From Pantoea rodasii (GTDB lineage Bacteria; Pseudomonadota; Gammaproteobacteria; Enterobacterales; Enterobacteriaceae), in assembly GCF_002095465.1 (NCBI RefSeq), contig NZ_MLFP01000005.1, forward strand, positions 62,001-126,000: DNA of 64,000 bases, in the 5' to 3' direction. Under the pieces are notes generated by a model. It had not been told where the DNA came from, searched no databases, and saw only the letters and a list, made by a program, of their open reading frames with translations. Positions 10,932-24,347 of this stretch are shown here, piece after piece. The position numbers were made by a program, and so were the translations under genes. Numbering within the stretch: the stretch's first letter is position 1; each line of letters starts with the position of its first letter.

Positions 10932-12699
10932 CAGACAATCTCCTGCTGGCGATGCTTAGCCATGGCACGCAATGGTCCATCCTGAGCCACCAGCTGTTGC
11001 CAGTGTCCTTGCTGTACCAATTGTCCCGACTGCATTACCCACACCTCATCCCAACGAGAGAGTTCATCAAGCTGGTGGGTAATCATTAAGGTGGTTTGCT
11101 GTGTTGCCGCCTGATTGAGCGCGCGCATCACATGCTGTTCACTTTGGCTGTCCAGTCCTGAACCCGGTTCATCCAGCAACAGCAACTGCGCGGGTTTCAA
11201 TAGTGCGCGCGCCACGGCCACGCGCTGTGCCTGGCCAACCGACAGGCCAAATGCGCCATCGCCGAGAGGCGTATCCAGGCCTTGTGGCATACGTGTTAAA
11301 ACTCATCCACTCTGGCTTGCTGCAACGCACGCTGCAGCATTTCCTCATTGGCCTTATTATCGAGCAGTAAATTTTCTCGCAGCGTGGCTGCCGGCAAGTG
11401 CGGGTTTTGGCCAACCCATGCCAGATGCTGCTGCCAGTTATCTCGGCTTAAATCCCGTAGCTCATAGCCATTGACGCGTAACGATCCCTGGTAGGGCAGG
11501 AAACCGAGCAGCACATTCATCAATGCCGATTTCCCCGCGCCACTTTGACCCACCAGGGCCACACGCTGGCCTGCCGCAAGGGTAAAATTCAGCGGCTGGG
11601 ATAACAGGTCACCCTTGGGCGAGAGGACTACCAACTCGTGTGCTTCAAGGCTCAGGGGCGTGTCAAAGCGCATCGTAGAGTTGGGTGAAGGTGCGGAGAT
11701 ATCCGGACTCTCAGTCAGGAAGCGCTCCAATGCATCTGCACCGCCTACGGCTTGCGCTTTGGCGTGATAGAAAGTGCCAAGATCGCGCAGCGGCTGGAAA
11801 AATTCGGGGGCTAAGATGAGCGCGAGGAATCCGGCAAACAGGGTTACGCCAGTACCGTAATGGCCAAAGTTGAGTTCGCCAAGATACGAAAAGCCGAAAT
11901 AGACTGCGACCACGGCAATCGCCAGTGAAGCGAAGAATTCCAGCACAGCTGAAGAGAGAAACGCCAGGCGCAGAACTTCCATGGTGCGCTGACGGAAATC
12001 GGTGGTACTGGCGGCGACGGCTTGCTGTTCAGCGGCCGCGCGATGGAACAAACGTAATGTTTCTCGGCCACGCAATCGATCATAAAAATCACCGCTCAAA
12101 CGAGCCAGTGCCAGAAAGTTTCGACGATTTGCCTCGGCGGCTCCCATGCCAACCATCGCCATAAACAGTGGAATCAGCGGTGCGGTAGCCAGCAGAATCA
12201 AGCCGGCAGCCCAGTTCACCGGGAAGATGGCAACCAGGATGGCGCACGGGATAAACGCCGCTAATGACATTTGTGGCAAATAACGTGCGTAATACTCCTG
12301 CATCTCTTCGATTTGCTCTAAAAGTAAGGTCGCCCAACTCCCCGCAGGTTTGCCCTGAATCCAGGCTGGCCCCAACTCGTTAAGTCGATCCAGTACCTGT
12401 TTGCGCAACGCGCGACGTATCGTCACGCCCGCGCGGTAACCTGCCATCTCACGCGCATAGTGCAGCCCGGCGCGCAGTACAAAGCACAGCAACAGCAGCA
12501 TAAAATCGGTTAATAATGTGCCGCGCGGTTGTTGCGCGACAATCAGATTTTGAAGTAGCGATGCCAGTAACCACGCCTGGGCAATAATCACCAATGCGCC
12601 GGCAAAGCCGAACAGAGAGGCTGCACGCAATGCATGCCCGCCGTGAAGTCGTTGCTGTCGAAGCCAGCGGAGAAGATGTTGCTGCCGTGATTTTTCCAT
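10931..12699 (-). CDS. cydD: Heterodimeric ABC exporter subunit CydD, apparent frameshift
   Basis: Partner of CydC in the same exporter. The TM domain includes GPAWIQGKPAGSWATLLLEQ and APLIPLFMAMVGMGAAEANRRNF. The nucleotide-binding domain has Walker A GQSGAGKSA, Q-loop WVGQNPHLPAATLREN, signature LSVGQAQRVAVARALL and Walker B LLLLDEPGSGLD. The start MEKSRQQ at 12699 aligns with E. coli MNKSRQK; a GTG six codons upstream is less likely. The frame breaks at four A (11298-11301, plus strand). A fifth restores VDEFLTRMPQGLDTPLGD and gives 589 residues, against 588 in E. coli. It is translationally coupled to cydC. Confidence 0.92.
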
Positions 12700-12787
12700 G
12701 CGAAGCCGTTTGATCACTGATGGAGAGAGGCAAAACCGGATAAAGTGTCCGGAGATATTAAGCGCATGAACTTTAGCATGCAGGCAA

Positions 12788-12815
12788 TAAAAAAGGCGAC
12801 CAAAACAGGTCGCCT
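12788..12815 (-). terminator. Intrinsic terminator of trxB
   Basis: Read on the minus strand: stem AGGCGACC/GGTCGCCT (12794-12801 with 12808-12815), a 6-base loop and then a T-run. It lies about 30 bases after the trxB stop and separates trxB from cydDC. Confidence 0.85.
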
Positions 12816-12845
12816 ATTAGCAATTATGATCAGCTTATTAACAAG

Positions 12846-14332
<1,487 letters not shown>

Positions 14333-14827
14333 ATGGTAGACAATAAGAAACGCCCCGGAAAAGATCTGGACCGTATCGACAGAAACATTCTGAATGAATT
14401 GCAAAAAGACGGTCGTATTTCCAATGTTGAGCTTTCGAAACGTGTTGGCTTATCACCTACGCCGTGTCTTGAGCGTGTGCGTCGCCTGGAGCGTCAGGGT
14501 TTCATTCTGGGTTATACCGCGCAGCTGAATCCACATTATCTGGATGCTTCACTGCTGGTGTTCGTTGAGATTACTCTGAATCGTGGTGCGCCCGATGTGT
14601 TTGAGCAATTTAACGCCGCCGTGCAAAAACTTGAGGAAACTCAAGAGTGTCACCTCGTTTCCGGTGACTTTGACTACCTGCTGAAAACGCGTGTGCCGGA
14701 CATGTCCGCCTATCGTAAGCTTCTGGGTGAAACCTTGCTACGCCTGCCGGGCGTAAATGACACCCGTACTTACGTAGTGATGGAAGAGGTCAAACAGAGC
14801 AATCGTCTGGTGATCAAAACCCGCTAA
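14333..14827 (+). CDS. lrp: Leucine-responsive regulatory protein Lrp
   Basis: Global feast/famine transcription factor. The 164 residues match E. coli: an N-terminal helix-turn-helix (about residues 12-60, LNELQKDGRISNVELSKRVG and PTPCLERVRRL) and a C-terminal RAM ligand domain with GDFDYLL and LPGVNDTRTYVV. The start is the ATG of MVDNKKRPGKD at 14333; an upstream in-frame extension is only leader. Conservation is very high. Lrp is a known regulator of genes such as serC, found later in this window. Confidence 0.97.
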   Translation: MVDNKKRPGKDLDRIDRNILNELQKDGRISNVELSKRVGLSPTPCLERVRRLERQGFILGYTAQLNPHYLDASLLVFVEITLNRGAPDVFEQFNAAVQKLEETQECHLVSGDFDYLLKTRVPDMSAYRKLLGETLLRLPGVNDTRTYVVMEEVKQSNRLVIKTR

Positions 14828-14867
14828 TGCAGGGCAGGTGCAAAGCTTGCAGGAATTCGGTACACTC

Positions 14868-14883
14868 CTGTGAATTCATACAG
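14868..14883 (+). promoter_or_regulatory. LexA (SOS) box upstream of ftsK
   Basis: CTGT-GAATTCAT-ACAG is a perfect CTGT-N8-ACAG LexA operator with an AT-rich centre, 64 bases before the ftsK start codon. E. coli ftsK (dinH) is known to have a LexA box at this place. A TACACT at 14861-14866 could be the -10 it covers. Confidence 0.72.
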
Positions 14884-14946
14884 GACCAGCGTCGGGCTTG
14901 CCCGGCGCTGTTGCCTTCTTAATTTACAGGCACCTGGAGAGTTCTC

Positions 14947-17900
14947 TTGAGCCAGGAATATACAGAAGATAAAGACGTTTCGTTACAACCGCTGAGCAGT
15001 GGTCGCAGGCTGCTGGAAGCGTTGCTCATCCTTGTGGCCCTGTTCGCCATCTATTTGATGGTGTCGCTGGTTAGCTTCAATCCTTCCGATCCAAGCTGGT
15101 CGCAGACCGCCTGGCATGAGCCGATCCATAATTTGGGTGGCAGCGTTGGCGCATGGCTGGCTGACACGCTGCTCTTCATTTTTGGCGTAATGGCGTATGC
15201 CATTCCTCCTGTCATCATTGGCTTATGCTGGATTACATTCCGTCAGCGCGATGGCCAGGATTACATCGACTATTTTGCCGTCGGCTTGCGCTTAATTGGC
15301 GTGTTGGCACTGGTGGTGACCACCTGTGGCCTGGCTGCGCTGAATGTCGATGACATTTGGTATTTCGCTTCCGGCGGTGTCATTGGCAGTCTGGTCAGTA
15401 ATGCCATGGCGCCATGGTTCAGTTCTGCCGGCGGCACATTGACCTTATTGTGCGTCTGGGCGGCAGGTATCACGTTGTATACCGGTTGGTCATGGCTAAC
15501 CATTGCCGAGAGAATCGGCGGTGTGGTGATGGGTGTGCTGACCTTCGCCAGCAACCGTTCACGTCATGACGAACCCTGGCAGGAAGACGACGAGTACGAA
15601 GAGGAAGAGCTTGCTGAAGAGGCCGCACCTCCTTTACGTGCAGCGCAAGCTCAGGATGATGATGCTGATGTCCTGTTGGCAAAACCACGCAAAATTGTCG
15701 AACCGCTTAATGAGCAGTTACCCGATGATCCGCTGCTGGCGAAGGCCAGCGCCGCGACGGCTGCCGCCATTGCGGTGACGACCGAGGCTGCACAACAGGC
15801 ACCGGTAGTCAGCCAACCCGTCGTGAATACACCGCCAGAACCCTTACCAACCGCGCAGATTCCACAGGTGGCAGTTGAAGCGCCAGCGGTAACGGCGGCG
15901 CCTGAACCGGTTATTCAGCCTGCTCCCCCAACGTATCGCTTTGAAGTACCAAGCGAACCTGCTCCATCACCGTTCTCGCTGGCGGATGAGGATGATGGCC
16001 CAAGCATGGGGAACTGGCAGGATGCTGCCCAATCCTCAGCAGGCTTGAACACCGCTGCTGCTGCGGCATTCGGTGCCGCAGCCGCTAAAACGGCTTCCGC
16101 TTACACGCCGGCCTTTGATGTGGTGCCTGAGCGTGATTACAACCCACAGGTGAAACAAGGCATTGGACCAGAGTTACCGCGTCCAAATAAAGTGAAGCTG
16201 CCAACGCGTCGTGAGATGGCGTCTTATGGTATCAAGCTGCCATCACAGCGCATGGCTGAAGATAAAGCGCGAGAAGAAGCTGAACAGCAAATGCCTGAGA
16301 TGACGGCGACCTATCATGAACCGTCACACGATCATGAAGACGATGCTGCGCTGCAGGAAGCACAATTGCGCGCAGCATTCGCGTCTCAGCAACAGCAGCG
16401 ATATGCAGAGAGCGAACAGTATCAACCTGAGGACGATGAAGAAGCCTTGCATCAGGCTCAGTTGGCTAATCAGTTTGCGGCGCAGCAGCAACACCGCTAT
16501 GAGCAGCCTGAGGCGAAGTCAGGTCCGGTATTCAATCTCGACACGTCATCTGCCTTTGATTTTTCACCGATGAAAGACCTGGTCGATGACAGCCCAAGTG
16601 AACCGCTGTTTACCATTGCGGCTACGCCTGAGCCAGAAGCGCCTGCCCAGTGGCAGCAACCGGCGGTCCCACAGCCAGAAGCACCTGCCCAGTGGCAGCA
16701 ATCGGCGGTCCCACAGCCAGAAGCGCCTGCCCAGTGGCAGCAACCGGCCGCTCCGCAGCCGGAAATTATGCCGTCACTGAGCGCCGAAAACAGCCCGTGG
16801 TCGTCACCGGAAGCGGACAGCTATACGCCTCCAGCAGAAGCTCCTCAACCCGTTGCGCCCGCACAGGATAGTCTGTTCCATCCGTTCCTGGTTCGCCACG
16901 AGCGTCCGCTGGAGCGACCTTCCACGCCGTTACCGACGCTGGATCTGCTGACATCACCGCCTTCAGAAGAAGAGCCGGTGGATATGTTTGCGCTTGAGCA
17001 AACGGCGCGCCTGGTGGAAGCCCGCCTGGCTGACTACCGCGTGAAAGCTGAAGTCGTCGGCATCTCACCGGGTCCGGTTATCACCCGCTTTGAGCTTGAC
17101 CTTGCGCCGGGTGTCAAAGCTGCGCGTATTTCCAACCTGTCACGCGATTTGGCTCGTTCGCTATCTGCGGTTGCCGTGCGCGTGGTGGAAGTCATACCCG
17201 GTAAGCCCTATGTCGGGCTGGAATTGCCTAACAAGCATCGTCAAACCGTGTATCTGCGCGAAGTTCTGGATTGCGACAAGTTCCGCGATAATCCTTCACC
17301 ACTGGCAGTGGTGTTGGGTAAAGATATTTCGGGGCAACCGGTGGTGGCCGATCTGGCGAAAATGCCGCATTTACTGGTTGCCGGTACCACCGGTTCCGGT
17401 AAGTCCGTCGGCGTTAACACCATGATCATCAGCATGCTGTATAAAGCCACGCCAGAAGAAGTGCGCTTTATTATGATTGACCCGAAAATGCTGGAGCTGT
17501 CAGTTTATGAAGGCATTCCGCATTTGCTGACTGAAGTGGTCACCGACATGAAAGATGCCGCCAATGCGCTGCGCTGGAGTGTGGGTGAGATGGAACGTCG
17601 CTACAAGCTGATGTCCGCGCTGGGCGTGCGAAATCTGGCGGGTTATAACGAGAAGATTGAACAGGCTGCCGCGATGGGTCGCCCAATTCCGGATCCTTTC
17701 TGGAAGCCGGGTGACAGCATGGATACCACGCCGCCGGTACTGGAAAAACTGCCGTACATTGTGGTGCTGGTGGATGAATTCGCCGATCTGATGATGGCGG
17801 TTGGCAAGAAAGTCGAAGAGTTGATTGCGCGCCTGGCGCAGAAAGCGCGAGCAGCGGGTATTCACCTCGTGTTGGCGACGCAGCGTCCGTCGGTGGATGT

Positions 17901-18405
17901 GATCACCGGCTTGATCAAAGCCAACATCCCAACGCGTATCGCCTTTACGGTTTCCAGTAAAATTGACTCACGCACCATCCTTGATCAAGGCGGCGCGGAA
18001 TCGCTTTTGGGAATGGGTGACATGCTTTACATGCCGCCTAACTCCTCCATGCCGGTGCGTGTCCATGGTGCCTTCGTGCGCGATCAGGAAGTGCATGCGG
18101 TAGTGCAGGACTGGAAAGCGCGTGGACGTCCGCAATACATCGAAAGTATTACCGCAGGCGAAGAGAGTGAAAGCGCAGCGGGGGGACTAGACGGTGATGA
18201 AGAGCTGGATCAGCTGTTCGATCAGGCAGTTTCGTTCGTGGTGGAAAAACGACGTGCTTCGATTTCCGGGGTGCAGCGCCAATTCCGTATCGGTTACAAC
18301 CGAGCCGCGCGCATCATTGAACAGATGGAAGCGCAGGGCATCGTTTCTGAACCGGGCCACAATGGCAACCGCGAAGTGCTGTCGCCGCCGCCGCACGAGA
18401 TGTAA
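14947..18405 (+). CDS. ftsK: DNA translocase FtsK
   Basis: Septal DNA pump that clears the chromosome terminus through the closing septum and activates XerCD at dif. The start is a TTG behind CTGGAG, giving [10 protein letters not shown], which aligns with the E. coli N-terminus. In its 1152 residues are four membrane helices (about 20-200), a long Pro/Gln/Ala-rich linker (about 200-640), the RecA-like motor with Walker A GTTGSGKS (about 813) and Walker [12 protein letters not shown] (about 939), and the gamma winged helix (about 1088-1152, [22 protein letters not shown]) that reads KOPS. The linker contains three tandem 14-residue repeats. E. coli FtsK is longer (1329), the difference lying in the linker. 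Confidence 0.97.
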   Translation: MSQEYTEDKDVSLQPLSSGRRLLEALLILVALFAIYLMVSLVSFNPSDPSWSQTAWHEPIHNLGGSVGAWLADTLLFIFGVMAYAIPPVIIGLCWITFRQRDGQDYIDYFAVGLRLIGVLALVVTTCGLAALNVDDIWYFASGGVIGSLVSNAMAPWFSSAGGTLTLLCVWAAGITLYTGWSWLTIAERIGGVVMGVLTFASNRSRHDEPWQEDDEYEEEELAEEAAPPLRAAQAQDDDADVLLAKPRKIVEPLNEQLPDDPLLAKASAATAAAIAVTTEAAQQAPVVSQPVVNTPPEPLPTAQIPQVAVEAPAVTAAPEPVIQPAPPTYRFEVPSEPAPSPFSLADEDDGPSMGNWQDAAQSSAGLNTAAAAAFGAAAAKTASAYTPAFDVVPERDYNPQVKQGIGPELPRPNKVKLPTRREMASYGIKLPSQRMAEDKAREEAEQQMPEMTATYHEPSHDHEDDAALQEAQLRAAFASQQQQRYAESEQYQPEDDEEALHQAQLANQFAAQQQHRYEQPEAKSGPVFNLDTSSAFDFSPMKDLVDDSPSEPLFTIAATPEPEAPAQWQQPAVPQPEAPAQWQQSAVPQPEAPAQWQQPAAPQPEIMPSLSAENSPWSSPEADSYTPPAEAPQPVAPAQDSLFHPFLVRHERPLERPSTPLPTLDLLTSPPSEEEPVDMFALEQTARLVEARLADYRVKAEVVGISPGPVITRFELDLAPGVKAARISNLSRDLARSLSAVAVRVVEVIPGKPYVGLELPNKHRQTVYLREVLDCDKFRDNPSPLAVVLGKDISGQPVVADLAKMPHLLVAGTTGSGKSVGVNTMIISMLYKATPEEVRFIMIDPKMLELSVYEGIPHLLTEVVTDMKDAANALRWSVGEMERRYKLMSALGVRNLAGYNEKIEQAAAMGRPIPDPFWKPGDSMDTTPPVLEKLPYIVVLVDEFADLMMAVGKKVEELIARLAQKARAAGIHLVLATQRPSVDVITGLIKANIPTRIAFTVSSKIDSRTILDQGGAESLLGMGDMLYMPPNSSMPVRVHGAFVRDQEVHAVVQDWKARGRPQYIESITAGEESESAAGGLDGDEELDQLFDQAVSFVVEKRRASISGVQRQFRIGYNRAARIIEQMEAQGIVSEPGHNGNREVLSPPPHEM
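16633..16758 (+). repeat. Three tandem 42-base repeats in the ftsK linker
   Basis: Three contiguous copies (16633-16674, 16675-16716, 16717-16758) encode [14 protein letters not shown] with small changes. Copies 1 and 2 differ at two bases. Copy 3 diverges only at its end. The repeat stays in frame and lies in the disordered linker, so copy number could vary freely. Confidence 0.9.
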
Positions 18406-18431
18406 CCTTACGCACGCCATGACTTACTTCT

Positions 18432-18458
18432 GGGCCAGTTAACACTGGCCCGTTGTTT
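18432..18458 (+). terminator. Probable intrinsic terminator after ftsK
   Basis: Stem GGGCCAGT/ACTGGCCC with loop TAAC, followed by GTTGTTTA. The stem is strong but the T-tract is interrupted, so some read-through to lolA is likely. Confidence 0.55.
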
Positions 18459-18580
18459 ATCTGCAGAACGATCCCCATATCTTCGGGAGCTTTCGGCTGT
18501 TTCTCCTGTCGAACAGACAGAGCGGCAACTACGGTTAATGCAGTAAGTGTCGGGAAATCATGAATAAGGAATCGAATCAG

Positions 18581-19191
18581 ATGAAATTACGCGTTATTGC
18601 CTTCGGCCTGATGGCCAGTTTTGTTTCTGCATCGGTATTGGCGGATGCGTCGAGTGATTTGCAACAGCGTCTGAATAAAGTGAACAGCTTCCATGCCAGC
18701 TTTAGTCAGAAAGTCACCGATGGCAGCGGCGCGAATGTGCAGGATGGGGAAGGCGAGCTGTGGGTTAAGCGCCCAAGCTTGTTCAACTGGCATATGACTG
18801 CGCCAGACGAAAGCGTGATTATCTCCGACGGTAAAACCTATGGTTCTATAATCCGTTTGTCGAGCAGGCCAGCGTTAGCTTGCTGCAAAATGCTACCAGC
18901 AATACGCCCTTTATGTTGATTGCCCGCAACCAGCCAAGCGACTGGCAGCAGTACAACATCAAACAACAAGGCGATAATTTCGAGCTGACGCCGAAAAGCA
19001 GCGATGGCAATTTGAAGCAATTCACCATCAGCGTTTCCTCAGCGGGTACAATCAACAAATTCAGCGCGATTGAGCAAGATGGCCAGCACAGTGACTATCA
19101 GCTGAAGAGCCAGAAAAATGGGGCGATTAGCCCGGATAAATTCACCTTTACGCCGCCAAAAGGGGTAACGGTGGACGATCAACGTCAGTGA
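18581..19191 (+). CDS. lolA: Periplasmic lipoprotein chaperone LolA, apparent frameshift
   Basis: Carries outer-membrane lipoproteins from LolCDE to LolB across the periplasm; essential in E. coli. A signal peptide ([21 protein letters not shown]) precedes mature [10 protein letters not shown]. The ATG at 18581 has an AAGGA site; an ATG seven codons earlier is possible but less good. The frame breaks at 18837-18840. One more base (ACCTATGG to ACCTTATGG or ACCCTATGG) restores [15 protein letters not shown] and gives 203 residues, exactly the E. coli length. The C-terminal half from [17 protein letters not shown] is intact. The rarA start follows after 7 bases, suggesting an operon. Confidence 0.92.
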
Positions 19192-19198
19192 GGTCGCG

Positions 19199-20545
19199 GT
19201 GAGTAACCTGTCCCTGGATTTCGCCTCTTCAAATGAGTTCCAACCTCTGGCCGCGCGTATGCGGCCAGCCACATTGCAGCAGTATATCGGGCAGCAGCAT
19301 CTGCTGGCGGCGGGCAAACCGTTACCGCGTGCGATTGAGGCTGGACATCTGCATTCAATGATTCTGTGGGGGCCACCAGGAACAGGTAAAACAACCCTTG
19401 CCGAGATCATCGCGCACTATGGCAAAGCCGATGTAGAGCGCATTTCAGCCGTGACTTCCGGCGTGAAAGAGATCCGTGAAGCCATCGAACGTGCGCGGCA
19501 AAATCGCCAATTGGGTCGACGGACTATCCTGTTCGTGGATGAAGTCCATCGCTTTAACAAAAGCCAACAGGATGCGTTTTTACCGCATATTGAAGATGGC
19601 ACCATCACTTTCATTGGCGCGACCACCGAAAATCCCTCTTTTGAACTCAATTCAGCACTGCTTTCACGTGCACGCGTTTATCTGCTGAAATCCCTCACCA
19701 CGGAAGATATTGAGCAGGTGCTGGTGCAGGCGATGCAAGACAGTGCGCGCGGCTACGGTGACAGCGACATCCTGCTGCCAGATAATACCCGGCGCATGAT
19801 TGCTGAACTGGTCAACGGTGATGCGCGTCGTGCCTTGAACACGCTGGAAATGATGGCGGACATGGCCGAGAGCAACGCACAGGGCTTGCGTGAGCTAACA
19901 CCGCAGTTACTGAATGAAGTGTCCGGCGAAAGGGCGGCGCGTTTTGATAATAAAGGTGACCGTTTTTACGATTTGATTTCAGCGTTGCATAAATCCGTGC
20001 GCGGTTCGGCTCCAGATGCGGCACTCTATTGGTATGCGCGCATTATCACTGCCGGTGGCGATCCTCTTTATGTTGCGCGCCGTTTGCTGGCGATCGCTTC
20101 AGAAGATGTGGGCAATGCCGATCCACGCGGCATGCAGGTAGCTATTTCGGCGTGGGATTGTTTCACTCGCGTTGGACCTGCCGAAGGCGAACGCGCGATT
20201 GCCCAAGCGATTGTTTATCTTGCCTGTGCGCCTAAAAGTAATGCCGTTTACACGGCTTTCAAGGCCGCGATGCGAGATGCGCGCGAATTTCCCGATTACG
20301 ATGTGCCCGAACATCTGCGTAACGCCCCCACCAAATTGATGAAAGAGATGGGGCTGGGCAAAGAGTATCGCTATGCGCACGATGAACCCAATGCGTATGC
20401 GGCTGGAGAAGTGTTCTTCCCACCGGAAATGGCGCAAACGCGCTACTATCAGCCCACCAATCGGGGGCTTGAAGGGAAAATAGGCGAAAAACTCGCCTGG
20501 TTGGCTGAACAGGATCAAAATAGCCCGATAAAACGCTACCGCTGA
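19199..20545 (+). CDS. rarA: Replication-associated recombination AAA+ ATPase RarA (MgsA)
   Basis: Clamp-loader-like ATPase that acts at stalled forks. A GTG start (19199) gives [23 protein letters not shown], aligning with E. coli. The 448 residues contain Walker A GPPGTGKT (58-65), Walker [12 protein letters not shown], sensor 1 [10 protein letters not shown], the arginine finger region SRARVYLL and a C-terminal tetramerisation domain ending [11 protein letters not shown]. It follows lolA by 7 bases and precedes serS by about 96 bases. Confidence 0.96.
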   Translation: MSNLSLDFASSNEFQPLAARMRPATLQQYIGQQHLLAAGKPLPRAIEAGHLHSMILWGPPGTGKTTLAEIIAHYGKADVERISAVTSGVKEIREAIERARQNRQLGRRTILFVDEVHRFNKSQQDAFLPHIEDGTITFIGATTENPSFELNSALLSRARVYLLKSLTTEDIEQVLVQAMQDSARGYGDSDILLPDNTRRMIAELVNGDARRALNTLEMMADMAESNAQGLRELTPQLLNEVSGERAARFDNKGDRFYDLISALHKSVRGSAPDAALYWYARIITAGGDPLYVARRLLAIASEDVGNADPRGMQVAISAWDCFTRVGPAEGERAIAQAIVYLACAPKSNAVYTAFKAAMRDAREFPDYDVPEHLRNAPTKLMKEMGLGKEYRYAHDEPNAYAAGEVFFPPEMAQTRYYQPTNRGLEGKIGEKLAWLAEQDQNSPIKRYR

Positions 20546-20626
20546 TAAACGCCTTACGGTAAGGTGAGCAAGTATTTCAATGCATTCCAGTGGGATGCAT
20601 CCCTTCATTCGATCAATCAACCTTAA

Positions 20627-21934
<1,308 letters not shown>

Positions 21935-21951
21935 GCGATGCGTTCTTAAAG

Positions 21952-21976
21952 AAAACCCGGCGATGCCGGGTTTTTT
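21952..21976 (+). terminator. Intrinsic terminator of serS
   Basis: A 10-base stem AAAACCCGGC/GCCGGGTTTT with loop GAT runs into T6. Confidence 0.9.
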
Positions 21977-22246
21977 ATTGCCAGCGATTTAGCGATTAAT
22001 TTTTAATAAGAATTAATCAGAAATAAACGTTATCGACAGCAGACTTCCTCAAAAGACTAAAATCTACAAATTCATGAAGATAGCGTCAGGCATCAACGAT
22101 GATATATCTCCTGTAACCCGCTGAAGATAAAAATAATAAATTGTTCAGCAGCAAATTGTGCGGCGATGATTTTTTGCCCGTTGACTTTAAAATAGCGGAT
22201 GGCAAACTGCGCGCAATTATCTCCATTTCTTTGGTTTTTTATCCCT
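21977..22246. other. serS-ycaD intergenic region
   Basis: These 270 AT-rich bases hold no gene. K-12 carries dmsABC and ycaC here; nothing of them remains. The ycaD promoter must lie here but is not clear. Confidence 0.5.
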
Positions 22247-23398
22247 ATGTCTACCTGGTCGCGCCCCGTCGTGTTGCTGCTTTGCGGCTTAATGCTAATG
22301 ACGGTGTCTATTGCTGTGCTTAATACGCTGGTGCCGCTTTGGCTTACTCATGATCAACTGCCAACGTGGCAGGTGGGTATGGCCAGCTCAGCTTATTACA
22401 CCGGGAACCTGTTAGGGACCTTGCTGGCCGGCTTGTTGATCAATCGCCACGGATTTAACCGCTGTTTCTATCTGGCGAGCGTGCTCTTTGCATTGGCAAC
22501 CATGGGAATGATGTTGTTAGAGGGCTTCTACAGCTGGACCGCGCTGCGTTTTGTCGCAGGCGTAGGTTGCGCCCTGATCTGGGTCGTGGTGGAGAGTGCG
22601 TTGCTGTGCAGTGGCACGGTGCGTAACCGCGGTCAATTGCTGGCTGCCTATATGATTATCTACTACCTCGGCACCGTGGCGGGTCAGCTGCTGGTCAGCC
22701 GCGTATCGACTGAACTCCTGCATGTGATTCCGTGGGTGACCGCATTGATTGTTTGTGCAGTGCTGCCGGTCGTGTTCTTGCGGGTTAATGCCGGTACGGC
22801 CACAGAAGAAGCGTCTACCGGTCACATCTGGACCATGCTGCGCCGTCGCAGTTCACGTCTCGGGATTAACGGCTGTGTGATTTCCGGTATTGTGCTCGGT
22901 TCACTGTACGGTCTGATGCCGCTTTATTTGTCGCATCAGGGCATGAGTGACGCCAACGTGGGATACTGGATGGCGTTGCTGGTGAGTTCTGGCATCGTGG
23001 GTCAGTGGCCCGTTGGGCGTCTTGCCGATCGCTTTGGCCGCCTGATGGTGTTGCGCGTTCAAGTTTTTGTGGTGATTTTAGGTGCTATCGCCATGCTGGG
23101 TGATACCGCCATGGCACCCGCGCTGTTTATTCTGGGCCTGGCCGGCTTTACTCTCTATCCGGTGGCGATGTCATGGGCATGTGAAACCGTGGCGCACCAT
23201 GAACTGGTGGCGATGAATCAGGCATTGTTGTTCAGCTACACCGTAGGCAGTTTGGTTGGGCCTGGCATGACGTCAATGCTGATGCAGAATTACTCCGATC
23301 GCCTGCTATTTGTGATGATTGCGGCGGTGGCTCTGGTGTATTTAGTGATGTTGCTGCGTAAAGCCGATCGTCACGCCACTCCGATTGCACATGCTTAA
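22247..23398 (+). CDS. ycaD: Major facilitator superfamily transporter YcaD
   Basis: Inner-membrane MFS protein of unknown substrate. The start [14 protein letters not shown] at 22247 aligns with E. coli YcaD and gives 383 residues, against 382. An in-frame extension to 22199 lacks support, although no strong ribosome site precedes 22247 either. Twelve hydrophobic helices are expected. The MFS loop 2-3 motif is degenerate here (LINRHGFNR), and the equivalent second-half loop is [14 protein letters not shown]. Other conserved segments are [18 protein letters not shown] and [16 protein letters not shown]. It is convergent with pflA across a terminator. Confidence 0.93.
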   Translation: MSTWSRPVVLLLCGLMLMTVSIAVLNTLVPLWLTHDQLPTWQVGMASSAYYTGNLLGTLLAGLLINRHGFNRCFYLASVLFALATMGMMLLEGFYSWTALRFVAGVGCALIWVVVESALLCSGTVRNRGQLLAAYMIIYYLGTVAGQLLVSRVSTELLHVIPWVTALIVCAVLPVVFLRVNAGTATEEASTGHIWTMLRRRSSRLGINGCVISGIVLGSLYGLMPLYLSHQGMSDANVGYWMALLVSSGIVGQWPVGRLADRFGRLMVLRVQVFVVILGAIAMLGDTAMAPALFILGLAGFTLYPVAMSWACETVAHHELVAMNQALLFSYTVGSLVGPGMTSMLMQNYSDRLLFVMIAAVALVYLVMLLRKADRHATPIAHA

Positions 23399-23419
23399 CG
23401 ACTAAGTGATGCCATTGAG

Positions 23420-23447
23420 AAGGGGAGCCGCAAAGCTCCCCTTTTTT
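23420..23447 (+). terminator. Intrinsic terminator of ycaD
   Basis: Stem AAGGGGAGC/GCTCCCCTT with a short loop, followed by a T-run on the plus strand, two bases before the pflA stop. The minus-strand T-tract is poor. Confidence 0.8.
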
Positions 23448-23448
23448 G

Positions 23449-24189
23449 TCAGTACATCACTTCGTGACCGTAACCCGCGAGAATATTTTTAACACGCTCC
23501 ATGGTCTCCTTAGTCGGAGGTTTTACTCCATCCAACTTGTACTCTTCTCCCATGGCAATCCATTTGTGCTTGCCCAATTCGTGGTAGGGCAGTAATTCAA
23601 TTTTCTCGACGTTTTCCATATCCCTGGTGAATTCACCCAGGCGATGCGCAGAGGCATCATCATCGGAATAGCCGGGCACCACCACAAAGCGAATCCAGGT
23701 GCGTTTGCCTTTCTTCTGCAGATAGCGCGCAAAGTCGAGGGTGCGATGATTGGAAACGCCAACCAAAATCTGGTGCACGTCATCATTGATTTGTTTCAGG
23801 TCGAGCATCACCAGGTCAGTGGCATCCAGCAATTCGTCGATCACCGGATCGTAACGGCGCACAAACCCATTGGTATCCAGACAGGTATGAATGCCTTCCG
23901 CCTTGCAGGCACGAAACCAATCACGCACAAACTCGGCCTGCAGGATAGCTTCGCCACCGGAAGCCGTCACCCCGCCGCCAGAGGCATTCATGAAGTGGCG
24001 ATACGATAATGCATCCTTCATTAAATCCTCTACCGTGACTTCAGTACCCCCGTGCGTGTCCCAGGTATCACGATTATGACAATAGAGGCAGCGCATCAGG
24101 CAGCCCTGGAAGAAGGTGATAAAGCGGATGCCGGGACCGTCAACGGTGCCGCAGGATTCAAATGAGTGGATACGACCGATGGTTGACAT
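23449..24189 (-). CDS. pflA: Pyruvate formate-lyase-activating enzyme PflA
   Basis: Radical SAM enzyme that installs the glycyl radical on PflB under anaerobiosis. The 246 residues match E. coli. The [4Fe-4S] motif C-x3-C-x2-C is at C30, C34 and C37 ([11 protein letters not shown]). The SAM-binding GGE-type motif is SGGEAILQ. It lies downstream of pflB with a terminator and 158 bases between them, so it probably has its own promoter as well. Confidence 0.97.
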   Translation of the reverse strand: MSTIGRIHSFESCGTVDGPGIRFITFFQGCLMRCLYCHNRDTWDTHGGTEVTVEDLMKDALSYRHFMNASGGGVTASGGEAILQAEFVRDWFRACKAEGIHTCLDTNGFVRRYDPVIDELLDATDLVMLDLKQINDDVHQILVGVSNHRTLDFARYLQKKGKRTWIRFVVVPGYSDDDASAHRLGEFTRDMENVEKIELLPYHELGKHKWIAMGEEYKLDGVKPPTKETMERVKNILAGYGHEVMY

Positions 24190-24309
24190 TGCGATGTATT
24201 CTCCGGGTTAGCCTCAACATCAGGCGGCACAATCTCTGTTGTGCTCTAAGATGAAAGTCGATTTTGCCAGGCTGTCGTTCACGGCACACTGGCAAAACAG
24301 ACTCTGGAG

Positions 24310-24333
24310 AAAAGGCTCCCGCAGGAGCCTTTT
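24310..24333 (-). terminator. Intrinsic terminator of the focA-pflB transcript
   Basis: A 10-base stem AAAAGGCTCC/GGAGCCTTTT with a 4-base loop. On the minus strand it ends in TTTT-CTCC, 15 bases after the pflB stop. It is symmetric, but no gene reads in from the left. Confidence 0.8.
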
Positions 24334-24347
24334 AATCTCAGGGAGGA

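Noticed and set aside
16633..16758. CRISPR-like array in ftsK
   Set aside because: The repeats are contiguous, without spacers, in frame and encode a Pro/Gln-rich linker.
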